Source: Epichloe hybrida (lineage: Eukaryota > Ascomycota > Sordariomycetes > Hypocreales > Clavicipitaceae). Taken from it: DNA of 64,000 bases. The notes beneath the pieces were generated by a model. It was given only the letters and a program-made list of their open reading frames with translations. It had not been told where the DNA came from and searched no databases. Below, one piece after another: positions 11,365 through 22,722 of this stretch (positions are counted from its first letter, which is position 1; every line of letters begins with the position of its first letter). The DNA lies in assembly GCA_019022495.1 (NCBI GenBank), contig JAFEKR010000042.1, forward strand, positions 124,001 through 188,000, given 5' to 3'. The translations under genes and the position numbers were made by a program.

Positions 11365-14300
11365 CCCATGGCCTATACAACCCATGCCCCCCCCCTTGGA
11401 TTCTCGAGCGCGCTGAGCGCGTTGCAACCAATGGGCCAGAAGACCACCTGAAATCCATGTCTGAGCACGGGTAGTAATAAGTTAATAACGGGGGAACATG
11501 TCCATCGCAAGGCGTGTTGAGGCCACTGGGGCGGGGCGCGTGGGGCGCACAGAGGGTCAGGTGCGGCCAAGCAGCCAAGCACCAGTTGACCAGACAGGAC
11601 TGGAACGCAGCACCGCACCACACAGCAGCACCACACAGCACCACAGCGTCCCGTCATGCATGTTCCGTCCATGTATGTACATACAATGTAATCCGTACGA
11701 ATGCTCACTCCAACTCGCAACGCTCGCTGGTCAACGGCCGAGTCCAAGCACGCCTCTCCTCTCCTCTTACGTCGGTTCTTTTTCGAGTCACCAAAAAGCA
11801 TCCTTGTAATGCAAGAAGGCGATTGGGATTGGCTGAGACCAAGCTGCCCAGCGCCAGAGCCACCAACCACGTATGTACATACACCACGGTACATACACCA
11901 CGTACATACATACGACTATGTACAGCCACGCGCCACGCGCCACGCGCCACCGCCTTGTGGACTGCATTTCCTCTCACATCTGCGTGTGAGCCTCCGTTTC
12001 ATCAATCTACACGGGTGATTTCCCGCCGCCATGGTTGCACCAAGCGCTCCGATAATACACACATACATACGTACGTGTCTGACCGACCCCTCTCACGAAA
12101 GGACTTTGCTTGGTTGCTCGGTGCTTGGGGCTGCCATCTACGCACCCTGGCCTGCTCGCCAAATCCCTGTGCTCTGGTACTGCCTGAGCCGCCTCCACTC
12201 CATCTCGACTTGAACACAGTTAACGCTTTACCACGGATCCGTACCTACCGAGTACCAATATTGGCAAACTTGCCTTGACGGTGGGGTCGATGCCGCGGAC
12301 AACCACCCGAGGCCAAGTCCCATCACAAGCATCGTGTTCAGGCGGAGAGCCAACAAGCACCACGAGGCACTTTCTCATGTTCGGGACGCGCACTTCTCGT
12401 CCATTGCCTGGGCTTGCTACCAGGCAGCGTCAGACATCAGACATTACTCGAGGTATGACCTTTCTGCATGTTGGCAAAGAACGGCGCCGCACCAAACTAG
12501 CCCACCGATATCAACCCTGTCGCTTTTGATCGACATGTCCAGCCTGGTCCGACACAACATGATTTGACTATTTGGCTTCACAAGTCTCAAATGTTTCAAT
12601 CATCAGAACATCTGGACGTTTTGCCGATCCATGCTGCGTCCTGACATCGATGTCAAGAGACAAGGAAGGGTAGGGTCATATGGACACAAGTCCAAAGCGT
12701 TGGACGTTGTTTGCCCCTGCCCAAATCAACTCATGTGTGTGGGTGTAATGCAGGCCCCAAGTTTTACCTAAAGTGGACACACCCCTTCATATGTACATAT
12801 GTAATCATTTTCACGGCGTGGAACTCTTTCAAGACCAACATATTGATGACGGAGACGGCTCTCTCGGACGGTCCAGGCTTTCTTGGGCGATGAACGAGCG
12901 GCTCGTGTTATTTCGATACCGTTGATCACCTTTCTTTTTCCTGGCCGGCCTGGCAGCGGAACGGAGGAAGCTGGTGGATGCAGATCAGATCGGTGCTCAC
13001 GGTGGCAGTTGTGGAACAAGGACGTCTCCGCTCTCCGCCCTCTGCGATGCTCATTTAAGTGTTAGAGCACCTCGCCCTTGTTCCTCACTTGCTGGGATAG
13101 TGTGGTGCCATTGACAATCTTTTCAACCCTTCAGCGCGGACGCAACGACACATGGTCCAGGGCCAAATACATGTAGGTATGGAATACTCCGTACTCCGTC
13201 GTATCACAGGTCCAGGTCCACCACTTTTGAGAGGATCGCCCGATTTTCAACTCGTGAAGGACCACTTGACTTGACCATTCCTGGAACTGCCGAAACAAAC
13301 ACCCCAAAGGTCTGACTGAGGAAGGAGTCCAAAGGAATCCACGGAGTGCCGACGATACATTTCACTGCTTTTACGTGCCAGACATTTATCAACGCGTAGC
13401 CACCAAGTGGACGGGTTTGAGCCAAGGGAAAAGGGGCTCTGTATGACTCTTCAAGCAGCACGGTCCCCAACTTATTCAGTACACACATGTAGTCGTTAGT
13501 GCCTGACACGACATCCTTGGGAAAGCCCATTCAAACAGAAACAGGAAACGGACGGTCTTTGAGTTCAAGTCGCCAGAATGGCATCGTGTGGACGCCACGC
13601 ACTCGCTACAAGCCCTTCTGTCCCGGCTTGGCTTGGCGTATGTATAGAAAGCTCCAGTCCCTTCGCGTTGGCGCCCTCCCGCCCAACCACCTCCCTTCTT
13701 TCACTGCACCCTCTGTACCATGCGCTAAGCATCAGCCTGGTTGGCTATTTGTAGGGCATACGGAGCACATACAGCACGGATCCGTAGTTACGGTGTCTTT
13801 GTGAAGCTGACAGGCGTGCATCCTTGAGCCCAAGACACGATAATTCTTGATTGAGCGGGTTCAGCGACCCTGGCTGCCTGCCCCCCCCCCGCTCTGGAAA
13901 CGGATATAATCCACCATCCCTGGTTTCTCTGGGCCCATGTGTTGTGATCTTAATACCAGAGAGTGATGAGTAGCGTGGCTGCAACGAGTTGCTTAGCAGA
14001 GAACACGCGAGGATGGGGCGCCTCTAATACCTTCTCGCTTTGCTCGCTCTGGCCATCTGCCTATCGATTGACCTCGGCCTCTCTTTGGATTCTGCTTGCG
14101 TTAACAAGGAGAGTTCTCACGACTCCTGAGGACTCCTCATGGAATTAGCAGGGAGTTGTGGGGAGTCTGAAATCCTCGACCAAGTATGGAGTTCAGCGAA
14201 AGCCCTTACTCATCGCAAGCCCATCATCCGTCATAAAATGGCGAGTTCCGCCTGAGCTAAAACTTTAGTTTCGCAAAAGAAAGGCACCTACTGGGGTTAG

Positions 14301-16020
14301 TGACTAGCTTGGTTGCACAGAGCATGCACATCACATTCCCCTTGCTTTTCTCCCTCTCAGGGCAAAGTTGGCCATCACGGAACGCAGGTGGCAACTGCCA
14401 ACAACACATCATTGCCCACTATGTGCAGGAAGTTGAGAGCTCATTTCACTGTCCGTACCGTAAGTACGTACGTAACCCAAAAGGAAGAATAATGTTTGTG
14501 TGCCGACCCTGTGCGGCAACTAATAAGGATGCGACTGCGGCCTTTGAGCAATGAGCCAAGAAAAGCAAGCGTCGTGGGATTTTAGGCGACCATGTCGGTG
14601 GTGTGCAAAACTCTTGGTCCCTCAAAAAAAAAAAAAAAAAAAAGATATTGTCCGACTACTATTATTTGCCTACTCCGTTCCTCCGCATGTACATACAGCC
14701 AAGGGCCACTCGAAATAGCCTGGGTCAGCCAGAAGCGGCTTACCACACCGGGGGTGGGCATAATACATGACTAGGCGCCATGCCTCTCTCTGCCTACGGA
14801 TTACATGTACACACACGGCTAACACTTTTGAAAGATGTCTTTTGGTTCAGGAAGTGGACGCCTCCACTTCAGAGCATGACGGCACATATGCATATGTAAC
14901 ATGGCTTTTTGAACTTTACTGGGCATCCATTTTCGAGGTGCAGCTCATCTTCACCACTCGCTGTCATGCGCGTGTGGTGGACCTGCATTTCCTTGGAGAT
15001 GAGGTAGCTGCAGTTCAGAGGACAAAAAGTTGGTGCCAATGGTTCCATGGGTTGGTTCCATGATGAAGAAGCCGTGAATTGGTTGGTGGTCATTGGTCTG
15101 GACGGTGGGCGAAAGTTGTCACGGAAATGGCTTCCTGCACGCCCCTCGTGCACGCCCCTTCGTGCACCCCCTTTCCAAGGACTAGATCCTTCTCCCTCTC
15201 TTCCATGCCTGTGTCGGAGGGGAGCGCATCGGTTGTTGCGCTTACAATGCACAACGGCAAAGACGACCGTACATGGATTGACCTGACCACATTACACAGA
15301 CGCCGTTTCTACATACTACTCCGTACGGAGCAGCAATTTAAAATCTCCACGCCATGGCCTGCAGCGGTGCCCTGCAGCCCGCACCCAAGGATCCTGCACA
15401 ACCAGCCAGGCGGCGCTGCGCCAGGTTTAAATTTCAATAATTGTTCTGGTCTGCCCTAGCTACATGTGCGTGTAGGTCCGAAGGCCGCGATTCCTGGTCG
15501 ACATGCCGTCTCGCCCCCCCTGCCCTGGCCCCAGCACGTCAGCTACATGTACGGTTGTCCTGGTCCCGACGGTCTCCAGGATTCTCACTTGATGCTTGAT
15601 GCTACGGACTACATGCACACGACTTGTCCGGAGTACTGTTCGAATGTACATACGCACCTCATTAGGGGCTCGTTGCCACGGCGCACCCACCAGATGGAGC
15701 TATTCAGGAAAGCATTTTTCAGTTTGCGCCAGCCTACATAGGTGATTGTCATGGCGCTTTATTGGCCGTCTCCACGCCACGGCCGTGGGAGCTTTTCGTG
15801 TGATATATCACTACTCCGTGTATGGGTAGGGCTACATTCTACGGATTACACATGTCCGGAATACGTGTACATCCAGTATTGCACACACCTACTACCCAGA
15901 CTCTTCGACGGGGAAGAGATAATCGAAACCCACCCACCATTGGCGCGCTATTGTCTTCCGGAACGGCCGCAGCCCCGGATTATGGAACCCATTTGGCCTC
16001 TTCTCTGAGGCGGCCATTAC
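11365..16020. other. Gene-poor region, part 3; no recognised gene
   Basis: About 4.6 kb without a recognisable gene. It contains copies of the TACGGATTACATG motif in either orientation at 11688-11697, 14795-14810, 15603-15615 and 15840-15854. There is also a poly(A) run of about 20 near 14625, tandem CACGCGC-type units near 11930-11950, and several CCGTA/TACGG words. Overlapping open frames up to 254 codons (for example 11514-12278) have no motif and unlikely composition. Confidence 0.55.
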
Positions 16021-16030
16021 ATGGAGCTAC

Positions 16031-16088
16031 TACATGTAGCCACTACACATGTAGCCACTACACATGTAGCCACTACACATGTAGCCAC
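16031..16088. repeat. 15-bp tandem repeat, about 3.9 copies
   Basis: Perfect TACACATGTAGCCAC units occupy 16044-16058, 16059-16073 and 16074-16088, preceded by a copy shortened by two bases at 16031-16043. Each unit contains the ACATGT palindrome. Non-coding. Confidence 0.96.
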
Positions 16089-16949
16089 GCGCTCTTGTGC
16101 CCTACCTACCTTTTCCAGTCCATCCGATGAGACACCCTTGCCTATGATGACGCAGATACTACTACACTTCAACAAATGACACACCCTTCCTCGCTCGAAC
16201 TTTCACCCCCCCCCCTCCTTTCCCCCGGGCGAGTGAGGGCACTACAAAACTACGAAGAAGGAACAAGGCAAAGTGGCTTCTGAATTCTTGCTGCTGGAAC
16301 ATGCACACACACAGCCTTTGAGAGGGAAAGGAGGGGTGTGCGAGACACTGGCTGCACTCCTTTCAGTCGCCCCCCTGGACTTGAACCAAAATGCAACCCG
16401 CACGTTGACGAGCTGGCCCTGTCGGCAGGACCAGATCTGATCCTTGTCATTGTTGACTTCAACCTGTCTTGTTGCTTGGCCCGCTTCCAGGTCCATGATC
16501 TAACTTGCTGGGTTTGGATCTTGCTTCCGGCTCCCTGTACCCCTGTACCAGCGATACACATGTATGGATCTGGGATTTGGGATTTGGGATTTGGGTTATC
16601 CTCTCAAACCACCCTTTTGACGAATGGATGTACATAGTGTCCCCATGCCTCAAAACGCACACACCCCTTGGCCCTCCGTACACTCCTCCTAAACTTGAAG
16701 ATACATAATCTTAGGAAACGCCCTTGAATCGTCTTCCCTTTCTCAAGATATTCTGCCATATGCCGCTGTACATAAAGAACCACTGACGCCACACTGGATT
16801 AATGGAGACGATCATACTTTGTGTGAAATTTGTCCTACTCGAATTCAAGTTGGCCCGTTCTGATATCAGCATCCTCATCTCGTGGCTATAAGTCAATAGA
16901 TGTTAGCATCAGGACCAAGGCAGCATACGAATAGAACAACACGGCCAAT
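16089..16949. other. Intergenic upstream of the Gln-rich gene
   Basis: The promoter-side flank of the gene at 16950. It contains a short tandem GGGATTT repeat (three units, about 16572-16595) and a run of nine or more C residues near 16206. A tRNA-like B-box on the minus strand at 16376-16386 has no matching A-box or acceptor stem. Confidence 0.6.
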
Positions 16950-17309
16950 ATGATGTATCCGACGTATGGAGTACACACTCCTGACACTCTGCCATTATCA
17001 TCTCCGCAAGATGTGTTCCTCGACGATGCATCAAAACAACGAGCGTTACGAAGACTGTCGAAAAGCTCGGGCGGACAACGAGCGGGAGCCGCCTCGACGA
17101 GGGTATCCAAGCCCAACAGCACCAGCAGTAGTCCCAGATCCTCAAGCATGGCTGGTCGGAGACGGACCATGATGGCAAACGACTCGTGGACTCCTCAAAG
17201 ACAACAGCAAGTGTTGGATTACTTCTCTGCTCCCCCGAAACAGACGGCACGGCCTGTCAGTTGGCATCCTTCATGTATTCATCAGCAATATGTCCCACAA
17301 CCTCCATCA

Positions 17310-17342
<33 letters not shown>

Positions 17343-18011
17343 TACTTGCAACATCAACACGCCGCATATGCGGTGCCCAATTCAAGCCTGTTTGGTGCCG
17401 ACTATACTGAAATGTATGGCGGCCAGCCTCAGTTCTCCCCCATGATGACATCTTACTCCAACGACACTTCGCCGTCTTCGACGTTTTCTCCTCTACCAAT
17501 GTTTCCTGCTTCCGACCAGGTGCAGTATGCACAGGGCGCCGAATGGAATGAGAGTCAAAAGCCGTGTTCTGCCTACAATTTCGGCGAGAACTTGAGCTTG
17601 GCGGAACCCTTGCCAGCACTCCACAACCAAGCCAACACAAGAAACGCGGGGGCAGGCGAACTTGACTGGAACTCGTTCATCATGCAGGGCTTCAACAACA
17701 CCACACCACCAACTCCAGAGGCATTCTCGCAGACTCGGCAACCACCTGTCATGCCCCAAGGCAGCATGCTATACGAGCCGCTGGATGAGCCTGAAGAGGA
17801 AGGCGAGATCCTTGTTGGTATGGGCCTTTATGACACGCCAGACAAGGTCTGTGAAGATCCCCAGCTCAACAACTACCGCTCCACCGTATCTTCGCTTCTA
17901 GGATCACCATACCGACAACAGGAACCCGAGGGAAAAGGTCTGAAGTTGGAGGAGACGTGGGAACCGCCGGCCAAGACGGACGACGACGAAGACGATGGTG
18001 ATGACGATTGA
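16950..18011 (+). CDS. Conserved fungal protein of unknown function, Gln-rich
   Basis: A single uninterrupted frame of 353 residues. The N-terminal 75 residues are Ser/Arg-rich. A glutamine-rich tract (about residues 110-135) is followed by a Ser/Pro/Thr-rich, probably disordered middle. The most orderly block is near the C-terminus (about 280-340), with EEEGEILVGMGLYDTP, then YRSTVSSLLGS and GKGLKLEETWEPP, before an acidic DDDEDDGDDD tail. I believe that C-terminal block is conserved among filamentous ascomycetes, but I can name no function. No membrane segment or enzyme motif is visible. The first ATG (16950) is used; an internal Met before GRRRTMMANDSW (about residue 68) is an alternative start. 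Confidence 0.8.
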
Positions 18012-18868
18012 ATCCCGCTTTACACTATGTGTTGGAATATGGTTGCATAATGCCCGCGGGTGTTTTTTTTTTTTTTTTTTTCATTTTTTTTGTGAGAAAC
18101 ATAATCTGATGGCACCAATAATCCTTCTTTCTTCATCTTTTTTTTTCTTCACCGTTGTTCTGAAAGCATCTATCTACGGGGTCAACGGAGCCAGACAACA
18201 TTTGCATATTACAGGAAGCGAACTGGGACATGACACTTTATTGCATGGAATGGACAGGCAGACAAGGCAAGTTCGTCAAAGTGGTGGGGACCGGAAGCGA
18301 CACCAGAAAGGGAAAGAGGGGCTGTACAGAAGACAAGACTCGGTAGCGTTGGAATAAATACATGAGCTAATTTAGCCCATTTACGGATTACTCTGATGCC
18401 CATACCATGTTGCATTGAATAAGTTGCAAGTTCATCCTCGGTGGGTGGGTAAAGTACATGGTAAGTTGTCTCGGTACATGCATACTCTACATGTAGGGAG
18501 CTACGGGGCGAGGGCCATTTTTAGCACAGTGTGCAGGTCTGCCATCAATCCTGCTCCATTATACAGCATTGTACATGTAGAGTACGCGTTGTATGTACTC
18601 TGCTCCGCACGAGCCGACGACAGAAAAGAAAGGAGGCTCTTGTGCCGAAATAACCCCTGTCCGACATGTTGTGGATGAGTGGGGGTGGCGAGGCAGAGGT
18701 GTGTTGTCTGGTCCCACGTTCTTCGAAATGGCGCCAAGTACGGCCTCATTCGCTATGTACATGTACATGTGTCCGCGACTTTTCCATTTGGTTTTCAAAA
18801 GGCTCCTCTTTTTGGCCCGTTCCAGACGGTGTCTTTGGAGGACCTTGGTTTTGCACGTGTGCTGGATA
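18012..18868. other. Intergenic, downstream of the Gln-rich gene
   Basis: The 3' flank of the gene ending at 18011. It holds a long poly(T) tract near 18063-18082, a TACGGATTAC word at 18382-18391 and several ACATGTA palindromes. No coding signal. Confidence 0.6.
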
Positions 18869-19118
18869 GGGTCTGTTTAGAGGTATAATAAATCGATTCA
18901 TCTTGTTGGAAGCTTAGGGGACTTTTTGGAAGGAAAGGGGGCCAAAGTGGATACGTGATCAGAAGAGGGAAAAAGTGTGTACAACATGAATTAAATGAGC
19001 CTGTCAGAGGGATCCGGATGCTAAATTCGAAGCTCTTATTGGCTGATAACAAGTGCAGAGAAAATCGGATTGTGGCTTCTAATAACATGAATTGATTATT
19101 ATACCTTTAAACAGACCC
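18869..19118. mobile_element. MITE-like element with about 45-bp terminal inverted repeats
   Basis: The left end (18869-18914) begins GGGTCTGTTTAGAGGTATAA. The right end (19074-19118), read on the other strand, begins GGGTCTGTTTAAAGGTATAA. The arms match at about 40 of 46 positions, and most differences are G/A or C/T. The 250-bp element has no coding capacity, so it would be a non-autonomous DNA transposon relic mobilised by a transposase elsewhere. No clear target-site duplication is visible in the flanks. It lies between the 3' ends of the Gln-rich gene and LYS9. The inverted repeat is certain; the transposon interpretation is inference. Confidence 0.8.
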
Positions 19119-19197
19119 GTTACCTGCACTAGTGCATATTCCAACACTAATCAGTGAGGGTAGGAAATTCTCGTCGTCCAATGCCCCCTGTCCCATC

Positions 19198-20873
19198 TCA
19201 CAGGACAGTCTTCTCAATCATCTCAATGCCATATTTCTCCTTGAGCTCCTTTATGAGGGGGTTGTTGATCTTGGGCGTTATGGGAGCCAAGATGCCTTTC
19301 TCAGACAATGTCCCATTCAGCACCTGCTGAACAGCGACTGCACAAGGTACCGAGACCAACTTCTCCATCGCATTATATCCGTTCGGGTCTGCGTACTCGA
19401 CCAAGGTGGAGGTACGGGTCTCGCGGGAGCCATCCTTGTGTTCAATCTCAAACTTATGCTGCAGCATCACCATATCACGCTCATTTTTCTCATACTGCAT
19501 CTTCTTCTCGAGGGTGGCGCAGAGCGTGTCAAGAGGGTTGCCGCGAGGGGTAATCTTCTCATCAGAAAAGATGCCGATCCATCGTAGGCCAGAAAGGATG
19601 CGGTCTCGGTCCTCGGGAGAGTCGAATTCCGACTTGGACACCACGGTGGACTCGAGTTCCTTGGCATCAGACGAGGACGTGCCCAGGACGGCTTGAGTGG
19701 CTTCTTTCCAGGTGATGGAGGTCTTGAGGGCATCGATCGGGGTCTCCTCAAGGAAGCCAGTCTGGACAAGGACCTTGATGAATTGGGGAAAGCCCTGGTA
19801 TCTCAACGTTCCGCGGATAATGGTCTCAGCCTCGGGGATGTTGTAGCGCTCCCTGTAGGGGGTTGAGTCGCGGTTAGGATACGCGACAAAGGCGTAGCCA
19901 GGCATGATAAAGTAGGGCTTGGCAGTACCCATGAGGTCCTTGGAGGCTATTTCGACAATCTTACCGCCATGGTAGACCTTGGCAGCGTTTCTCAAGGCAA
20001 GCAAGACGCCCCGAGAAGACCAGGAGAACTTGTAGCCCAGGGGATTGTCAGATGCCTCGGGCGCAGCTATTGGCTCTTGTCAACAGCAGAGCTCACGCGT
20101 CTCATTGAGGAGGAAGGAAAACAAATTCCACTCAGGGTCAGGGGCAGTACGTACGAAGACCACCACAGTAGCTGAGGAAAGAGAGAATCTTGCCACCGGC
20201 CTGGTGTACCTCATCAATGGTTTTTACAGCATATAAATGATCGATCCCCGGATCTAAACCGATCTCATTCATGACAGTGATTCCGGCATCCTTGCACTGC
20301 TGGTCCAGCTCCATCATGGCCGGGGAAACATAGCTCGTGGTGACGACATTCTTCTTGTTTCGAATCGCAGACTTGATAACAGTGGCGTGATATGTATAAG
20401 GAATCAAGCTGATGACCAAGTCATGCTTGGCAACCTCGGCATCCAAAGCCTTTTCGTCGTTGACGTCGAGAGAAACGGGAGTCGTAAGCTTGACATCAGC
20501 GGACAGCTTCTTGGCGGACTCGAGAGTTCGGCAGGCTGTGCAGTTCAAGTTCAAAATCAGTCAAGTCGTCGCTACCAATGACGAACAAAGCAAGTCGAAG
20601 CTACTCAGGCTTACCAATGGTGACGGGAATGCCAGCTTTGCTCAAGATATCAAGCGCGGGTCCTTGAAACAAGTCAATGTCAGTTCAACTCTCAGCAAGG
20701 AAGCTCATTGCCAATAACTCAAAAAGAGGGGGAGAGATATTTACGAGTGACGAATCCCGCGCCGAGCATCAAAACCGACCTATTCAAAGAGGGACGTCAG
20801 CAAACCTTCCGATTTTCAAACCCGGCATCTTTTGCCCTTCTTCATTTTTTCAATGCACGTACTGTTGCCCCAT
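19198..20873 (-). CDS. LYS9: Saccharopine dehydrogenase (NADP+, L-glutamate-forming)
   Basis: Five exons: 20873-20863, 20779-20745, 20662-20615, 20535-20155 and 20066-19198. Every junction keeps frame and gives 447 residues, close to yeast Lys9 (446). The enzyme forms saccharopine from aminoadipate semialdehyde and glutamate, the penultimate step of the fungal alpha-aminoadipate lysine pathway. The nucleotide-binding motif MLGAGFVTRPALDIL is assembled from exons 2 and 3. Later blocks include NEIGLDPGIDHLYA and LSYCGGLPAPEASDNPLGYK, the latter rebuilt across intron 4, then YKFSWSSRGVLLALRNAA. The first three coding exons are only 11, 35 and 48 nt, so the gene is easily mis-annotated as starting later. 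Confidence 0.95.
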
Positions 20874-22722
20874 GGTGAATTCTTAAGGTGCAATGTTAGC
20901 AGCGGCTAGCATTGACGGATCTTTTGGTCTATTGGGGAATTCAGAATTGTGGGGCCAAGAGGTATGGAGGCAGTCGGATATTATTGACTGAAGCTTGCTA
21001 GGTCTATTACATGTGTGTTTGTTGTGCGTGCGAGTCGCTGGCTTAATATAGCCAGGGTGTGATCCACGAGCCGGTGCAAACTTTACACCGACTTTACATG
21101 GTACAAGTTATATGTGGATTTTTATTACACTTTGCGTAGTTTACATACAAAGTTTGCAATAGGCACAAAAGACAGTACAAAGTGGCCGCCCTATATCAAT
21201 TCACATGCACGTGCATTGAAAAAAAAATGAAGAAGGGCAAAAGATATTAGGGTACGCGCGTAACTAACTAGAAGATAGAATTAACCAGTTCCCGTGTAGA
21301 CCGAAAAATGGAATGCCGAAAATGCAGATGTAATAGAGAAATACCTTGTTGGCCTAGTCAATAGCTCCTTCCCCTCCTACAACCTTTTGCGAATTACGAC
21401 ATCTCATCAGAGTTTTGTGGATGGGATCAACATGGCGGGGCACAGTCACGCCGGCCGATAACGGCTTTCGCTGAGCCCTCTGTGTGCATGTGTGGAAGCA
21501 AAAGGGGGGTCCACTCGGCCAATTGGAACGACGAGCCAGTCCAAGTTCTTACTGTCTGCATTCTGCTGACGAGACGAAAGCAAGTGATTGGCTCGAGACG
21601 AGTGGAAAGGCGGCTGATATTACTGTACGGAGTATGCATTACTTTCACAGCGAAGGTCAAGCCACACTTGGAAGGATAAAGCGGGGTTAGAGAGAGCGGC
21701 AGGCAAAAAAAAATAAAAAATAAAAAAATGATGGAAATGTAAAGGTGTGGATGTGGCTAGTAGTGTGACTTGGGACTCTGAGCTCCGTATTCCGTAATCC
21801 GTAATCCGTACGGAGTAGTTGAGATCTTTAGCTTCATGTACGTATTGCTGCATATTTGACACACTTGGGCGGACTGTCGCTGCTGTACGGATCCATATGT
21901 ATGTACGGAGTGCGTGTTTCGAATTTACCTATCCTAGTCAACATCATGGAACTCTATTACAGCATAATGGGCGTTAACGGGGCAGGCATGTTCGGCATCT
22001 CGAGTCCTTGGAGGCGGATTGGTCACTGCGGGCAGGGAATGAAAAGAAGAAAAGAAAAACAGGGTCAGGTCATGCAGTCGGTGCATTGTTTTTCACAGGC
22101 GCGCCTTCCCTTGCTCTTGGGCCTTGGCATGACATGGGACATGGGCTGGCTGATAAGTTGGCTCCGTGATCCTTCTCCTCGCACGCCCTTTCCAAGCCCG
22201 GCTGATGAATACATTACATACTCCTTACACATCAAATTTTAGGACCATGGTGTCGCGTTCTTTCTTTCCTCTGTACTCCGTACTCAGCACATACATCCTC
22301 TCCGGAAACCGGGCGCAAACGTGGCTGGGTGCACTCATCGGCTTGATGTCGTGTGTCTTGACCACACCCCCCCTCCCCGCCTAGGAAACGAATCCACTTG
22401 ACTTTTCATCTTTTTTTTTTCCTACTCCGTATGTACTCACTCCCTGCCATGATGGATCCATCATATATTACCGCATGTATGCCCGTCTTCACGACGGTAT
22501 CGTTTTTTTTTCCCACCATCTCTGCCGAGCGTCATTTCTGTTTCGGAACCGTCAAATTGCTCAACAACGTGCGGGGCCACGCCTGCTACGTCCAAGCAAC
22601 CCATTGCTGTTGAGCGGCAACTGCAAGCACTAAGACCGGCGCCGAACCACATACGTATTGTACATTGATTGTGTCCAGCTTTTTTGCATTAGACCCAGAC
22701 CAGTGACCCCTTGCGAGAAAGC
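20874..22722. other. Intergenic between LYS9 and LAS1 (divergent)
   Basis: About 1.85 kb separating two divergently transcribed genes, so both promoters lie here. Overlapping GTAATCCGTA words occur at 21794-21810, and TACGGAGT-type words near 21628, 21815 and 21904. A short inverted repeat built on GCAAACTTT lies around 21075-21155. No reading frame resembles a known protein. Confidence 0.6.

Noticed and set aside
11514..12278. 254-codon plus-strand open frame in the gene-poor block
   Set aside because: Runs through ACATAC and CGCCAC short repeats; His/Arg/Thr/Cys-rich composition without motif.
14130..14170. Short inverted and direct repeats built on GACTCC/GGAGTC
   Set aside because: Too short and imperfect to distinguish from chance.
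16031..16088. Regularly repeated 15-bp units considered as a CRISPR-like array
   Set aside because: Units are directly adjacent with no spacers, and the genome is eukaryotic; it is a minisatellite.
16310..16390. tRNA-like B-box (GGTTCAAGTCC) on the minus strand
   Set aside because: No matching A-box at the right distance and no 7-bp acceptor stem could be drawn.
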